The notes: generated by a model from the letters alone, not told the origin. Positions 21,745 to 32,426 are shown, counted from the first letter of the stretch. The stretch: 64,000 bases of DNA from Rhizomys pruinosus (GCA_009823505.1 VZQC01008059.1:2752206-2816205); one strand, 5' to 3'. A program made the numbers and translations.

Positions 21745-22026
21745 TAAGGGATTCACATATAAGAGCACAGTTGTTTTCAAGACATAACATTAACTTGCTC
21801 AGCTTGTCTTTCAACTAAGGTATTGGACTAGCATCCACAGATGAGGGATACCATTCGTCGTTTGTTTTTCTGGGACTGTGTACTTCCTCGCATGATATCT
21901 TCTAGCTCCAGCCAGCCATTTACCCACAAAGCTCATGATGTCATCTTTCTTTACCACTGCATAGAACTCCATTGTGTAGATGTACCACATTTTCTCTATC
22001 CCCAGTCAGTTGAGGGGCACTTGGTC
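21745..22026 (-). mobile_element. L1 fragment
   Basis: AACTCCATTGTGTAGATGTACCACATTTTCT with the following CAGTTGAGGGGCAC is a classic L1 segment, here in reverse orientation. Truncated, no open frame. Present only in duplicate copy B because copy A has N here. Confidence 0.7.
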
Positions 22027-22036
22027 AACCTGCTTT

Positions 22037-22261
22037 CTTTTTTTTTTTTTTTTTATGTGTATGAATGTACTGTCTGCATGTAGGTTTGTGCACCAGTGCA
22101 TGCAATGCCATGGAGGTCAGAAGAGGGTGTCAGATTCCCCTGGAACTGGAGTTCTCCTGGAATTGGATTACAACGAGTTCCTACCATGTGGGTGCCAGGA
22201 TCAACCCGGGTCCTCTGCAGAGTAGTTGGTGCTCTTAACCGCTAGGCAATCTCCCAGCCCC
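22037..22261 (-). repeat. B2-family SINE (copy B)
   Basis: The duplicate of 15674-15906 with extra deletions; box B is damaged (GGATCAACCCGGG). Confidence 0.88.
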
Positions 22262-22619
22262 CTAACCTGCTTTCTCTACAATACAGAACCACCCACCCAG
22301 GGGTGGCACCACCCACAGTGGGCTGGGTCTACCATCACCCAACAATCAAGAAAATTCTCTCCAGACTTGGCCACATCCAGTCCAATGGAAAATTCCCAGT
22401 TGAGGTCCCTCAACCCAGGTGGCGTCAAGTTGACACTAAAGCTACCCAGACAAGGTCAAAGGGCAATTTGCTAAAGTTGGTTCTTCTCCTTCTACCATGG
22501 GGACCCTACTGCTTTTTTTTTTCAAGGATAAAAAGCAAGATTTTGCTGGTGTGACAGAAACATGCCTGTAACCCTAGTTCTTAGGAGCTGGAAGCAGGAA
22601 GATCAGTATTTAAGGTAAG

Positions 22620-23035
22620 GGGCTGGAGAGATGGCCTAGCAGTTAAGAGCGCCAACTGCTCTTTCAAAGGACCCGGGTCGATCCCCAGCACCACATGGCG
22701 GCTAAGAACCACTTTAACTCCAGTTCCAGGGAATCCAACACTCTCTTCTGACCTCCTTGGCATTCATGACACGGGTGCACAAACCTACATGTAGACAGTA
22801 CATTTATATGCATAAAAAATAAAAATAAAAAAAATATGAGTGCCAACCTGGGCTATGTGAGACTCTCAACAAACAATCAAAAACCAAGATATTGCTCAGC
22901 ATGGTGGTATATGCCTTTAATCCCAGCGCTGGGGAAGCAAAGGCAGGTGGATCTCTGTGAGATGGAGGCCACCCTGGTCTACACAGTGATTCCAGGCCAA
23001 CTGTGGGTACTGGGAGACCCTGTCTCAAAAAAATC
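22620..23035 (+). repeat. B2 and B1 SINEs (copy B)
   Basis: B2 at 22620-22835 and B1 at 22895-23035, duplicates of 16270-16695. Confidence 0.88.
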
Positions 23036-23184
23036 AGCTAACCCAGTGAACAAAAAACTCAAGGTATTGTCAGGGATGGAGGTGTGGCATGCCACTTATC
23101 TAAGGGCACAGACAATATGGGTGTTTGTTCATGAGTTAATATGCACCAATAAATTCAGTATGTCTCAGTATACACAAGCATAAT

Positions 23185-23213
23185 TTATATATATATATAT
23201 ATATATATATATC
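23185..23213. repeat. (AT)n microsatellite (copy B)
   Basis: An AT dinucleotide run, the counterpart of 16842-16876. Confidence 0.9.
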
Positions 23214-23393
23214 TCATTAAGTTCATTTAATATGTGCCCTTTGACCCAAGCCAAATGGGAACTGGTATAGAAATTAACCAATGTGGTTCATATGTAAGGA
23301 TAACTAATTGTGGGGCAATCCACCAGGATCCTCCAACCAGTATATGAAATATCCGAGTTCCAGAATATGCCAGAGTTACAAGAAAACAGGCAG

Positions 23394-24058
23394 AGGCTAG
23401 CCATGGTGATGTACCCATAGTCCCAGCACTTGGGAAGCTGGGTCAGGAGGACTTCTAAAAGTTCAAGGCCAATCTGGGTTATATTGCAAGACTTAAAAAA
23501 AAAGGGGGGGGGGGCTGGAGAGATGGCCTAGCGGTTAAGAGCGCCAACCGCTCTTACAGAGGACCCGGGTTCGATCCCCAGCACCCACATGGCGGCCAAG
23601 AACCGTCTGAAACTCCAATTCCAGGAGAACTCCAGTTCCAGGGGAATCCGACACCCTCTTCTGACCTCCGCGGCATTGCACGACACAGGTGCACAAACTT
23701 GCATGCAGATAGTACATTGATACACATACAGAAATAAATAAATGATGGGTGGTGTGCATCCTTTAATCCTAGCACTTGGGAGGCAGAGGCACGCAGATCT
23801 CTGTGAGTTTGAGGCCAGCCTGGTCTACAGAGTAAGGTCAGGACAGCCAGAGCTACAGAGACCCTGTCTCAAAAGACCAAAAAAAAAAAAAAAAAAAAAA
23901 AAAGGGCCAGGTGCGGTGGTGGATGCCTTTAATCCTAGCACTTGGGAGGTAGAGGCAGGTGGATCTCTGAGTTCAAGTCCAGCCTGGTCTACATAGCAAG
24001 CTCCAGGCCAGCTGGGACTAAAGGGAGACCCTGTCTCAAAAAGACCAAAAAAAAAAAG
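23394..24058 (+). repeat. SINE cluster: old B1, B2, B1, B1
   Basis: A diverged B1 (23394-23505), a young B2 (23511-23743), a B1 joined directly to the B2 tail (23745-23903, A24 tail) and another B1 (23904-24058), all in the same orientation. Confidence 0.9.
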
Positions 24059-25187
24059 GAAGGAAGGAAAGAAATGGGTAGCCCAAAGTCCACTCCCTGA
24101 ACCAATGTTAGTGAAGTATCTCCTGGCATCTCCTACTATGAGAAGAAGCTGAGGGGCTGAAGAAGAATGACTGAATTAACTCATTCTTGGGTTGACATGG
24201 AAAAAAAATTGACCAGAGATCTGGGAGAAGTGGGGTACTAGATGTCCAGTATTCACATAGCTAGCTACAGACTAGGACTCATGCATACAGTATCCACATA
24301 GCTAGCTAAAGACTAGGTCTCCTGCATAGCATGAAGGGAACTACTACAGAACTGGTAAGGGGGATGGCCGCACGGGTCTGAACTTGTAGGATATTTGTTC
24401 AGTCTTGGCTTCTGGAGTGTTCTGCCAGGATAATCTGTATATAAGGAGAAGTCCAAAGATACCTGTGAAATGACCATCTTCTCCACGCCTGTAGTCCAAG
24501 GATGACTTCTCTGGTGAAAGACAGGTAGTTTCTGAAAAGGGAAGACTTGTTCCCTAAAAGGCATGGAATCCAGGAAGGCTGCTGGGAAATAGCACCTGAG
24601 ACTTGCCAGAAGAAAAGGATTCAGACACAAGAGGTGAGTGAAGCAGGGCATGAACACACTGAGAAGCAACAGCATAAAGGCTAAGAGGTAGCCATGTGGT
24701 GGGAGTGTGTTCAAGGTTTTGGAAGTTCAGCATGAGCCTGGGATGAGTGGAAGGGAGTAATAGCCTTGGAAAGGCAGGCTAGGGCAGATTCTGGAGTGTC
24801 AAGTACATTCTTGTAGCCGCTACTCATACTCCAAAGATCCTTTTCCTTGAAGGTGCTCCTACCCTTTTCCTCACCAAGAAACACTGCCCATCTGTTATTC
24901 CAGCTTCCCCAGTGCCTCCACTCTCAGATCCGGCTCGTACGTGCCTCGGTCTGTAGGTCCTCGTCTGTTTCTGGAACAGAATGACTGCACTCATTCCCCA
25001 GCAGACAACACACTGCTCTCCCTTAGTCTCTTGGCTCCGCATCAGGCATGATATGCAGGAAGAGTTTGCTTTTCTACTCACAACCTTCCAAACCCCTGCT
25101 TGGTCCTATCCCTTCTCGGGAAGGAGACCCAGAACATCTATACATGGTCCAACATATTACCAGAGTGTAAACAACAATAATAATGTA
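24059..25187. other. Unique intergenic region
   Basis: No gene or known repeat recognised. Includes a 41-bp imperfect tandem duplication at 24247-24328. Confidence 0.5.
24247..24328. repeat. 41-bp tandem duplication
   Basis: Two adjacent units begin CAGTATTCACATAGCTAGCT and CAGTATCCACATAGCTAGCT, with a handful of mismatches. Confidence 0.85.
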
Positions 25188-25192
25188 GCCAC

Positions 25193-25708
25193 TGTTAGGT
25201 CTGGGTTTCCCAGAATCCCCAAGGGACACGTAGATGTCCACTTCCTCCAGAGGCTGTCAATCTTATAACTTCTTCCCCTTTACCTGAGGTCCCACCCAGT
25301 GACTATAAAGGGGTGCGCTGGGGCTGGAGAGATGGTTCAGCTGTTAAGAGCGCCAACTGCTCTTGCAGAGGACCCAGGTTTGATTTCCAGCACCGACATG
25401 GCGGCTAAGAACAGTCTTTAACTCTAGTTCCAGGGGAATCAGACGCCCTCTTTTGACCTTTGCGGCATTACATGACACGAGTGCCCCAACCTACATGCAG
25501 ACAGCACACTTATACACATAAAAAATAATAAATAAATAAATAAATAAATAAATAAAGGGGTGTACCTCAGTCGCCATCTTGCTGGCTGACCCACCATGTG
25601 CCAAAAGGTAGTCAGTCCTGGCAATTCCTGAAGTAAATATGTTCCTGGAGTGACTAAACCTAATGTGTCTGTCTTTTATCTGGGGTTTGTGCCACTGTAG
25701 ATCTAACA
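25193..25708 (+). mobile_element. Solo retroviral-type LTR split by a B2 SINE
   Basis: Bounded by the inverted termini TGTTAGRTCT-like and AGATCTAACA and by the direct repeat GCCAC (25188-25192 and 25709-25713), the hallmark of LTR integration. A TATA box (GACTATAAAGG) lies near 25301. A B2 insertion at 25320-25556 interrupts it; without the B2 the LTR is about 280 bases. No internal viral genes are present. The 5- to 6-bp duplication suggests an ERVK-like (class II) origin; the family is not assigned. Confidence 0.75.
25320..25556 (+). repeat. B2-family SINE inside the solo LTR
   Basis: The B2 is flanked by the target duplication TAAAGGGGTG (before 25318 and after 25550) and ends in an (AAAT)n tail, so it entered after the LTR. 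Confidence 0.9.
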
Positions 25709-25713
25709 GCCAC

Positions 25714-26470
25714 TATAGATCTATAATTCCCATTGTCCTGTAAGAATCTGGGCCCCTCCATATCTATTTGGGGATACCAGGAGAACTCTATAAATGTGTG
25801 GCAAGGAAGCCTAGGGCTAGAAGCACTGAATCAGAAATGTTGGGATGGCAGTTGCCTCCCCACTTAAACCTCAGGGGAGGGCTTGGTGGGCTAACATGGC
25901 TCCTGACTCCCTAAAAGCGGCGTGTCCCTTTCCCCTGCTCCCTCAGTGAGGGGCCTCTTCGTCTTCAGTCTTGCTTCTCTCACATGCTTTTCTGTCCATC
26001 ATCACCCATATGGAAGGCTTGCATGCACAGCAGACACACACAAAGGAGACATATTGCCACAGGTCCACTCCAGAACCTTCTTTCTGAGGCGCATCCGTTC
26101 CCTGAGGTCTTGTTTCTGCCCTTGCTTCGCTATAGCTGTCACCCTAGGTCCTGAGTCTCCAGTCCCTTTCCCTGAGGTAGGGCAACGTTCCGCTCAATAC
26201 AGTCCACAGGCCAACTTCCCTCTCCACCTTCCTTTGCGAACATAAAGTTCACAGGCACATAACTATACTCAACTTGTTCACATACTGCCCATAGCTCTGA
26301 CCATGATGGTCGGAGTTGATGGATTGCAGTAGGGAACACGTTGTAGCAGGCTGGCAAAAGCCTAGTGCCTTCACTATCTGACTCTTTACAACAAAAACCT
26401 TGCCATGCACTGACCTCATAGGCAGTTTTAGATCTTGTTGTCTTAGATTTACCAGAAGAAAAGAATTGAG
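25714..26470. other. Unique intergenic region
   Basis: No gene or repeat family recognised with confidence. Confidence 0.45.
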
Positions 26471-26472
26471 GT

Positions 26473-26705
26473 TAATGGAGAGGGACATGATATGGTAGCC
26501 ATGCCTGTAATCCCAGGATTCTCAGGAGGCAGAGACAGGAGGATAGTCGGTAATGGAGAGGGACATGATATGGTAGCCATGCCTGTAATCCCAGGATTCT
26601 CAGGAGGCAGAGACAGGAGGATAGCTGGCCATGAGTTTGAGGCCAGTCTGGGCTACATAGTTGGTTCCAGGCCACCCTGAGCTATATAGCAAGACCATGT
26701 CTCAA
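26473..26705 (+). repeat. Old B1 with a 78-bp tandem duplication of its head
   Basis: TAATGGAGAGGGACATGATA starts at 26473 and again at 26551. The two head copies are practically identical, then the B1 body continues (GAGTTTGAGGCCAGTCTGGG) to a (CAAA)n tail. Confidence 0.85.
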
Positions 26706-27029
26706 AACAAATAAACAAACAACAACAAAACCCCTCCAGATTTTTGGGTGCCTTCCTCCACTCATTTGTCCACTTCCATTCTTAGATATGCCTTTTCTTT
26801 TCTTGATAAGCTGACTATTTCTATATCATCCCTAACTTAGAAAGCACGACTTTTATTTTTTTGTCTGTCTCCTCCTAGTAGCTGCTGGGACTTTCACCTA
26901 AGCTGTAGTATATTTTCTCATAAACTAATAAAATTGCCCTTGAGCTTAACCAATAATAACAACCCCTCAAAAAGAAAAAGAAAAAGAAAAACATGGAAGA
27001 GAGAAAGAAAAGTAAGTGATCTACTTATT
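26706..27029. other. Unique sequence with an (AAAAG)n tract
   Basis: A-rich simple sequence at about 26969-27010; otherwise nothing recognised. Confidence 0.5.
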
Positions 27030-27380
27030 TTCTATTGTGATGAAGCATTCTGACCAAAATCAACTTAAGGAGGACAGGGTATATTTCAGGCTACAACACA
27101 GTCTTTCATGGAGGGAAGCCGGGGTAGGAGCTCAAGCAGGAACCTGCAAGCAGGAACACTGCTTATTGACTGGCTCCAATGGCCTGCTTTCTTATACAAC
27201 TCAAGACCACCTGCCCTGGGATAGCACCACCCACAGCAAGCTGGACCCTCTCACATCACTCAAAAATTGAGAAAATGCCTCAGAGACATACCCACAAGCC
27301 GATCTGATAGAGGAAGTTCCCCAACTGAGGTTTCGCCTTCCTAGGTGTATTAAGTTGACAACGGAAGCTCTCTAGAACAG
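27030..27380 (-). mobile_element. Rodent LTR-like repeat
   Basis: TTTTCTATTGTGATGAAGCA... to TTAAGTTGACAAC. It shares the GGAGCTCAAGCAGGAACCTG and CACCACCCACAG segments with the elements at 21118-21330, 22262-22460 and 15908-16110. Confidence 0.55.
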
Positions 27381-27574
27381 TGGGAGAAGGAGGAAGGAGA
27401 AAGCAGAAAGGAAGGCAAGGCAGACAACTGAGGTGACTCAGAACCAAAAGCAAAAGCTTACAGCCCAGACTACTCACCTCCGCCTGTGCCACCTTCAAGT
27501 CTTCCCTCAACCTGTCCTGAAATTTTCCACAAGGCTAGTCTTCATGCCCTAGCTCTTTGTGTCCTCATTTCTTT
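27381..27574. other. Short unique stretch
   Basis: Between an LTR-like repeat and an L1 relic; nothing recognised. Confidence 0.4.
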
Positions 27575-27955
27575 TGTTATAAATTAACCTACTAGTTGTG
27601 TATATTTATGTGTACAACATGGTAGTCAATCACATGTTTCCAAAAAATAATGAGCAGTTAGGGATAATAAACATGTCCTCTTCTCTTCCTCTAGTTCTTC
27701 ATAAAATATATACATTATCATGAACCATAGTCCCCTTACTATGTTGTATGTACAACAGTAGGACTTGTTCCTCCTAGGTAAGCATAAATGTTATTCACCG
27801 ATCCGCTATTGTTTCTGCCTCCTACTATGTATGTATCCTCTACTAACCACTATTCTATCTCTTATACTTTCAGACCAAATTTTTCAGCTTCACATATAAA
27901 AGAGAATGTGCAACATGTTTCTCTACATCTTGCATAAAATTAATTCAACCTATCC
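27575..27955 (-). mobile_element. Ancient L1 relic
   Basis: The order GTACAACATGGTAGTCAATC, ACCATAGTCCCCTTACTATG, CTACTAACCACTATTCT and AAAAGAGAATGTGCAACATG follows a well-known mammalian-wide L1 segment, heavily diverged and in reverse orientation. Confidence 0.5.
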
Positions 27956-27965
27956 ATTTAAAACC

Positions 27966-28125
27966 TTTTTTTTTTTTTTTTTTGTCATTTTGATGCAGGG
28001 TCTCCCTTTTAGTCCCAGCTGGCCTAGAGCTCACTCTGTAGACCAGGCTGGCCTTGAACTCACAGAGATCTGCCTGCCTCTGCCTCCTTAGTGCTGGGAT
28101 TAAAGGCGTGTGCCACCATGCCCCG
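27966..28125 (-). repeat. B1 SINE
   Basis: Reversed B1 from T18 to CGTGTGCCACCATGCCCC. Confidence 0.9.
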
Positions 28126-28149
28126 AAAAAACTTTTTAATTACATTTAA

Positions 28150-28178
28150 TTTAGTGGTATGTGTATGTGAGTGTGTGT

Positions 28179-28210
<32 letters not shown>

Positions 28211-28562
28211 ACACGTGCCACCACATGCATATAAAAGTCAGAAGACGGGGCTGGAGAGATGGCTCAGCAGTTAAGAGCACCGACTCCTCTTACAGAGGAC
28301 CCGGGTTCGATTCCCAGCACCCACATGGCGGCTGAGAACCGTCTTTAACTCTGGTTTCAGGGGAATCCGACGCCCTCTTCTGACCTCCGAGGCATTGCAC
28401 GACACGGGTGCACAAACCTACATGCAGACAGTACATTCATACACATAAAAAAAAAAAAAAGTCAGAAGACAACTTTTAGGAGTCACTTCTCTCTTTCCAT
28501 CATGTGGCTCCCAGGGATTAAATTCGGTTCATTAGGCATCCTTACCCAGTGAGCCATCCATC
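28150..28562 (-). repeat. Old B3/B4-type SINE interrupted by a B2
   Basis: A (GT)n stretch (28155-28212) and GTGCCACCACATGCATA lead to GTCAGAAGACAACTTTTAGG and ACCCAGTGAGCCATCC, a reversed old SINE. A forward B2 (28247-28460) sits inside, flanked by AAAAGTCAGAAGAC on both sides. Confidence 0.8.
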
Positions 28563-28868
28563 CCACCGGCCATCCATCCCACCAGCCAACCCATTTGTAA
28601 ATTATGTGATCTGATCTCAGTTCTTCCTGAAACAGTCCCCACGAGGACACCCCTGGCTCTCCATGGCCACCTTATTATTCCTTTCACACCTGACCTCTCT
28701 TTAGCATTTGTAGTTGTTAACTGCATCAGTCTTGAACTACCCATGGCTATTGGAAGACTAGTCTCTCCTGAGTTGCTTCCACCGTCCAGCTCTCACTTGA
28801 CTCCCTTCCTGCAGCCCCCCTTTCTTCTCTGCAGCCCAAGTACACACATTATGCAAATATCTGTCTTT
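28563..28868. other. Unique stretch
   Basis: Short CCATCCATCCCACC repeats at its start; nothing else recognised. Confidence 0.4.
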
Positions 28869-29248
28869 AGGGCTGGAGAGATGGCTTAGCGGTTAAGAAC
28901 ACAGCGGTAAAGAGCGCCAACTACTCTTGCAGAGGACTCAGGTTCGATTCCCAGCACCCACATGGTGGCTAAGAACCATCTTTAACTCCAGTTCCAGGGG
29001 AGTACGACACCCTCTTCTGACCTCCGTGGCATTGCACCACCCAGGTGCACCAACCTACATGCAGACAGTACACTCATACACATAAAAAAATAATAAATAG
29101 GCAGCCAGGCGTGGTGGCGCCCGCCTTTAATGCTAGCACTTGGGAGGCAGAGGCAGGCGGCTCTTTGTGAGTTCAAAGCCAGCCTGGTCTACAGAGCAAA
29201 TTCCAGGATAGCTGGGGCTACAGGGAGACCCTGTCTCAAAAAGACCAA

Positions 29249-29292
<44 letters not shown>

Positions 29293-29300
29293 AAAAATTA
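28869..29300 (+). repeat. B2 followed by B1, with (AAAT)n
   Basis: B2 28869-29100 has a small internal duplication in its A-box region (GCGGTTAAGAACACAGCGGT). B1 29102-29248 follows and ends in a long (AAAT)n run to about 29290. Confidence 0.9.
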
Positions 29301-29371
29301 CACACAAAAAACAAATATTTGTTGTTAGTCTTCTCCTTCCATGCTCTGACTGGTCAAGATCATCACAGGCC

Positions 29372-29592
29372 TGATTTTTAAAAATTATTTATTTACTTAT
29401 GTGTATCAGTGTTTTTGCCTGCATGTGTATCAGTACACCCATGTTGTGCAATGCCTGTGAAGGCCAAGAGAGCATTGGATCCCCTGGAACTAGAATTATG
29501 GATGGTTGTTAGCTACTATGTAAGTGCTGGGAACCAAACCCAGGTCCTCTGGAAAAGCAGCCAGTGCTCTTAACTGCCGAGCCACCTCCACA
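29372..29592 (-). repeat. Old B2-family SINE
   Basis: Reversed B2 with substitutions throughout; head end CTTAACTGCCGAGCCACC. Confidence 0.85.
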
Positions 29593-29632
29593 TGCCTGAT
29601 TTTGACAGTCATGTTTGTCTGTTTTTTGTTTT

Positions 29633-29858
29633 GTTTTTTTTATTATGTGTATGAATGTACTGTCTGCATGTAGGTTTGTGCACCCGTGTCATGCAATGCC
29701 GCGGAGGTCAGAAGAGGGTGTCGGATTCCCCTGGAATTGGAGTTCTGGAAATGGAGCTACAGACGGTTCTCAGCCGCCATGTGGGTGCCAGGGATCGAAA
29801 CTGAGTCCTCTGCAAGAGCAGTCGGCCCTCTTAACTGCTAGGCCATCTCTCCAGCCCC
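29633..29858 (-). repeat. B2-family SINE
   Basis: Reversed young B2 with a partial internal duplication, ending GCCATCTCTCCAGCCCC. Confidence 0.9.
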
Positions 29859-29869
29859 ATGTTTGTCTG

Positions 29870-30257
29870 CTTTTAAAAAATATTTTATTTATTATTATTT
29901 TATGTGTATGAGTGTATTGCCTGTATATATGCAAGTGCACCTATGTCATGCAGTGCCCATGGAAGTCAGAAGGGGGTGTTGGATCCTCTGGACTGGAGTT
30001 ACAGGCAATTGTGTGGGTGCTGGGAACCAAGCCCAGATCTTCTTCAAGAGTAACCAGTGCTCGCCGGGCGTGGTAGCACACGCCTTTAGTCCTAGCACTT
30101 GGGAGGCAGAGGCAGGCGGATCTTTGTGAGTTCAAGGCCAGTCTGGTCTACAGAGTGAGTTCCAGGACAGCTGGGGCTACAGGGAGACCCTGTCTCGAAA
30201 AGACCAAAAAAAAAAAAAGAGTAACCAGTGCTCTTAAGCACTGAGCCATCTCTCCAG
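29870..30257 (-). repeat. Old B2 interrupted by a forward B1
   Basis: The reversed B2 is split at 30062. A consensus-like B1 (30063-30216) is inserted with a perfect 17-bp target duplication, AAGAGTAACCAGTGCTC (30046-30062 and 30217-30233). Confidence 0.93.
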
Positions 30258-30282
30258 TTCCCTGGATTTTGTTTTTGTTTTA

Positions 30283-30392
30283 TGAGGTAGTTTTTTTTTC
30301 AGTTTTGCTCAGGCTAGCCCTTTGTTCTCACCATCCTTCTGCCTTGGCTTCCCCAGTGCTGGGATTACAAGGGTACAGGACCACATCCAGCT
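30283..30392 (-). repeat. Old B1 SINE
   Basis: A diverged reversed B1: TTGCTCAGGCTAGCCC to CAGGACCACATCCAGCT. Confidence 0.7.
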
Positions 30393-30486
30393 CTCTAGTC
30401 ACTTCTCAAATCATGGCTCCCGACATATAGCTTTGAACTGAACTGAAAGTCCAGACTCATAAGAAAAGACTTCAATTCCTCAGATT

Positions 30487-30555
30487 ATATATATATATAT
30501 GATATATATATCATATATATCTTTATAAGATATATATATATATATATATATATAA
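30487..30555. repeat. (AT)n / TATATC low-complexity tract
   Basis: AT repeats interrupted by GATATATATATC palindromes. Confidence 0.95.
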
Positions 30556-30894
30556 TTTCTGCATCTGCCCTTTAATTGTTGTTATTCCCAAGAGAGCTGC
30601 CTCTGTTCTCTTCGGTGGCAATTTCATCCATTCTTACAGTTTCACTAGTCATCTGTTCATGAATCACTGCCAAATCGCTATTTCTGCATGTATTTCCAGT
30701 TGCCTGCTTACACTCCCAAACAGATGTGTGAGGTGAACAGCTGCCGATGTTCTTGACTAGATCCATCCCGCCCACCCCCAGCTACACTGTACTTGTGCTT
30801 TCATGAGATACCTATTCTTTACTTTCAGTCCACATGGTTCACATGGAACTGACCTCAGATGTCTCTTCAGGGGCAGTTACACAACTGAGATGTA
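30556..30894. other. Unique stretch
   Basis: No gene or repeat recognised. Confidence 0.4.
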
Positions 30895-31410
30895 TTAGTC
30901 GCCTGTTGCTGCTACGCCGCAAATTAGTCTAAACCTAATGGGTTAGAACAATACGCATTTCTTTTTCTCACAGTTTCTGTGGCTCAGGAATCTGGGCAAG
31001 ACTTAGCTGGGTCTTCTCACCATGGTTTCTCATGAGGCTACAATCAAAGTATCTTTCATGACTGGGGTTCCATGAGGGAAGCATCTGTTTCCAAGTTCAC
31101 TTTCATAGTTGTTGCAAGATTCAACTGCTCCGGGGCTGGTGGACTAAGAGCCCCTGTTTCATGGTGTTCTTAGCTTAAGTTCCTTGCAATTTGGGGCTCT
31201 CCAACATGGAAGCTTGCATCATCCAAGCCAACAAGAAAGAAAGCCTTCTGGTAGGATGAAAGTCGCAACCTTTGGTAATCTAATCATGGGAGTGACATCC
31301 CCTCAACACTGACAGCCTATTGCTTAGAAATAAGTTACCCAAGAGGAGGCGATTACACAAGGGCCTGGATGCTAGGAGACAGCATTATGGTGGGCCATCC
31401 TAAAGGCTGT
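30895..31410 (-). mobile_element. Old MaLR-type LTR relic
   Basis: The TGTATTAGTCGCCTGTTGCTGC opening with TTTCTTTTTCTCACAGTTTCTG resembles the reversed 3' end of mammalian MaLR (MLT/MST) LTRs. The body is diverged and coding sequence is absent. Confidence 0.5.
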
Positions 31411-31558
31411 CAAGAACACAAGACTTAGCTAATCAAATCATAATAACTGATTTAAGGATGAGTATCCGATCAGAGCCAATCATAATTTTGGCTTGAAAGC
31501 TTTTTTGGAATCTTTGGGAAGGTGGCTTTGCCAGGGTTGTAATGTTGTTATGTTCATA
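31411..31558. other. Short unique stretch
   Basis: No feature recognised before the chimeric SINE. Confidence 0.4.
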
Positions 31559-31572
31559 AGAGAAGGTAAACT

Positions 31573-31848
31573 TGGGGCTGGTGAGATGGCTCAGTGGTTA
31601 AGAGCACTGACTGCTCTTGCAGAAGACCTGAGTTCGAATTCCAGCACCCACATGGTGGCTAAGAACCCATCTTACAATGGGCGTAGTGGTGCGTGCCTTT
31701 AATCCCAGCACTTGGGAAGTAGAGACAGGCGGATCTGTGAGTTCAAGGCTAGCCTGGTGTACATAGCGAGCTCCAGGCTAGCTGGGACTAAAGGGAGACC
31801 CTGTCTCAAAAATACAAACAAAACAAAACAAAACAAAACAAAAAAAAG
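31573..31848 (+). repeat. Chimeric SINE: B2 head fused to B1 body
   Basis: The B2 5' part (31575-31672) stops in AAGAACCCATCTT and a complete B1 follows (GGGCGTAGTGGTGCGTGCC) with a (CAAAA)n tail. The whole unit is flanked by AGAGAAGGTAAACT (31559-31572 and 31849-31862), so it appears to have inserted as one piece. Confidence 0.85.
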
Positions 31849-31994
31849 AGAGAAGGTAAACTAGAAACTGCTGTTTATCATAACTGCTGGCATGGGGGGG
31901 TGGGGAATCTGCCTAAAATGACAATGTAGTAGAGAAAAGCAGAGGCAAGCACTGAGAAAGGAATATGATAGAGCCATGCCTGCAGCTAAATGGC

Positions 31995-32373
31995 TCATGT
32001 TCTGGGTTATTGCATTAATTACTTTTTGTTGCTGTGATAAAAAAACACCTTGACCAAAAATGTCTTATGGAAGAAAGAATTTATTTTGGCCTGTGGTTCT
32101 AGAGGAGAGTCCATAATGGCGGGAGAGGCACAGCAGCAGGCCGCTGGAGGGGATGCTGAGAGATCACATCTTCAACTGGAAATATAAAACAGAAACAGAA
32201 GTGGAAATGGGGTGGGGCTATAAATACTCAAAGCCTGCCCCCCTCAAGTGATGATTTCTTCCAATAAGTTTCCACCCCTTAGAGGTTCCATGACATCCTC
32301 CAACAGTGACACCAACTGGGAATCAAGTGCTCAGATACCTGAAGGGCATTTCTCTTTCAAACCACCACAGTTA
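31995..32373 (-). mobile_element. Rodent medium-reiterated repeat (LTR- or URR/RMER-like)
   Basis: Runs from TTACTTTTTGTTGCTGTGAT to CAAACCACCACAG and contains the ATAATGGCGGGAGAGGCA segment. The same family recurs at 48363-48708 and is common in rodents. The class is not assigned here. Confidence 0.6.
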
Positions 32374-32426
32374 TGTAAGCCAACTTCCCTATTCTTCTTT
32401 TGTAATATTTATTTATTATTATTTTT

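Larger units (their letters stand above)
21118..22460 (-). mobile_element. LTR-like repeat split by SINE and L1 insertions (copy B)
   Basis: The left half is at 21118-21330 and the right half at 22262-22460. Both halves carry CAACCTGCTTTCT, showing a target duplication around the inserted material (B1 pair, L1 fragment, B2). The family matches 27030-27380. Confidence 0.55.
17636..23219. repeat. Large direct duplication, copy B (5.6 kb)
   Basis: Begins one base after the single N at 17635 and parallels copy A. Differences are mainly single-base deletions and insertions, as in unpolished long-read gap fill. The inner stretch 20918-22036 is present here but mostly missing (N) in copy A. Confidence 0.9.
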
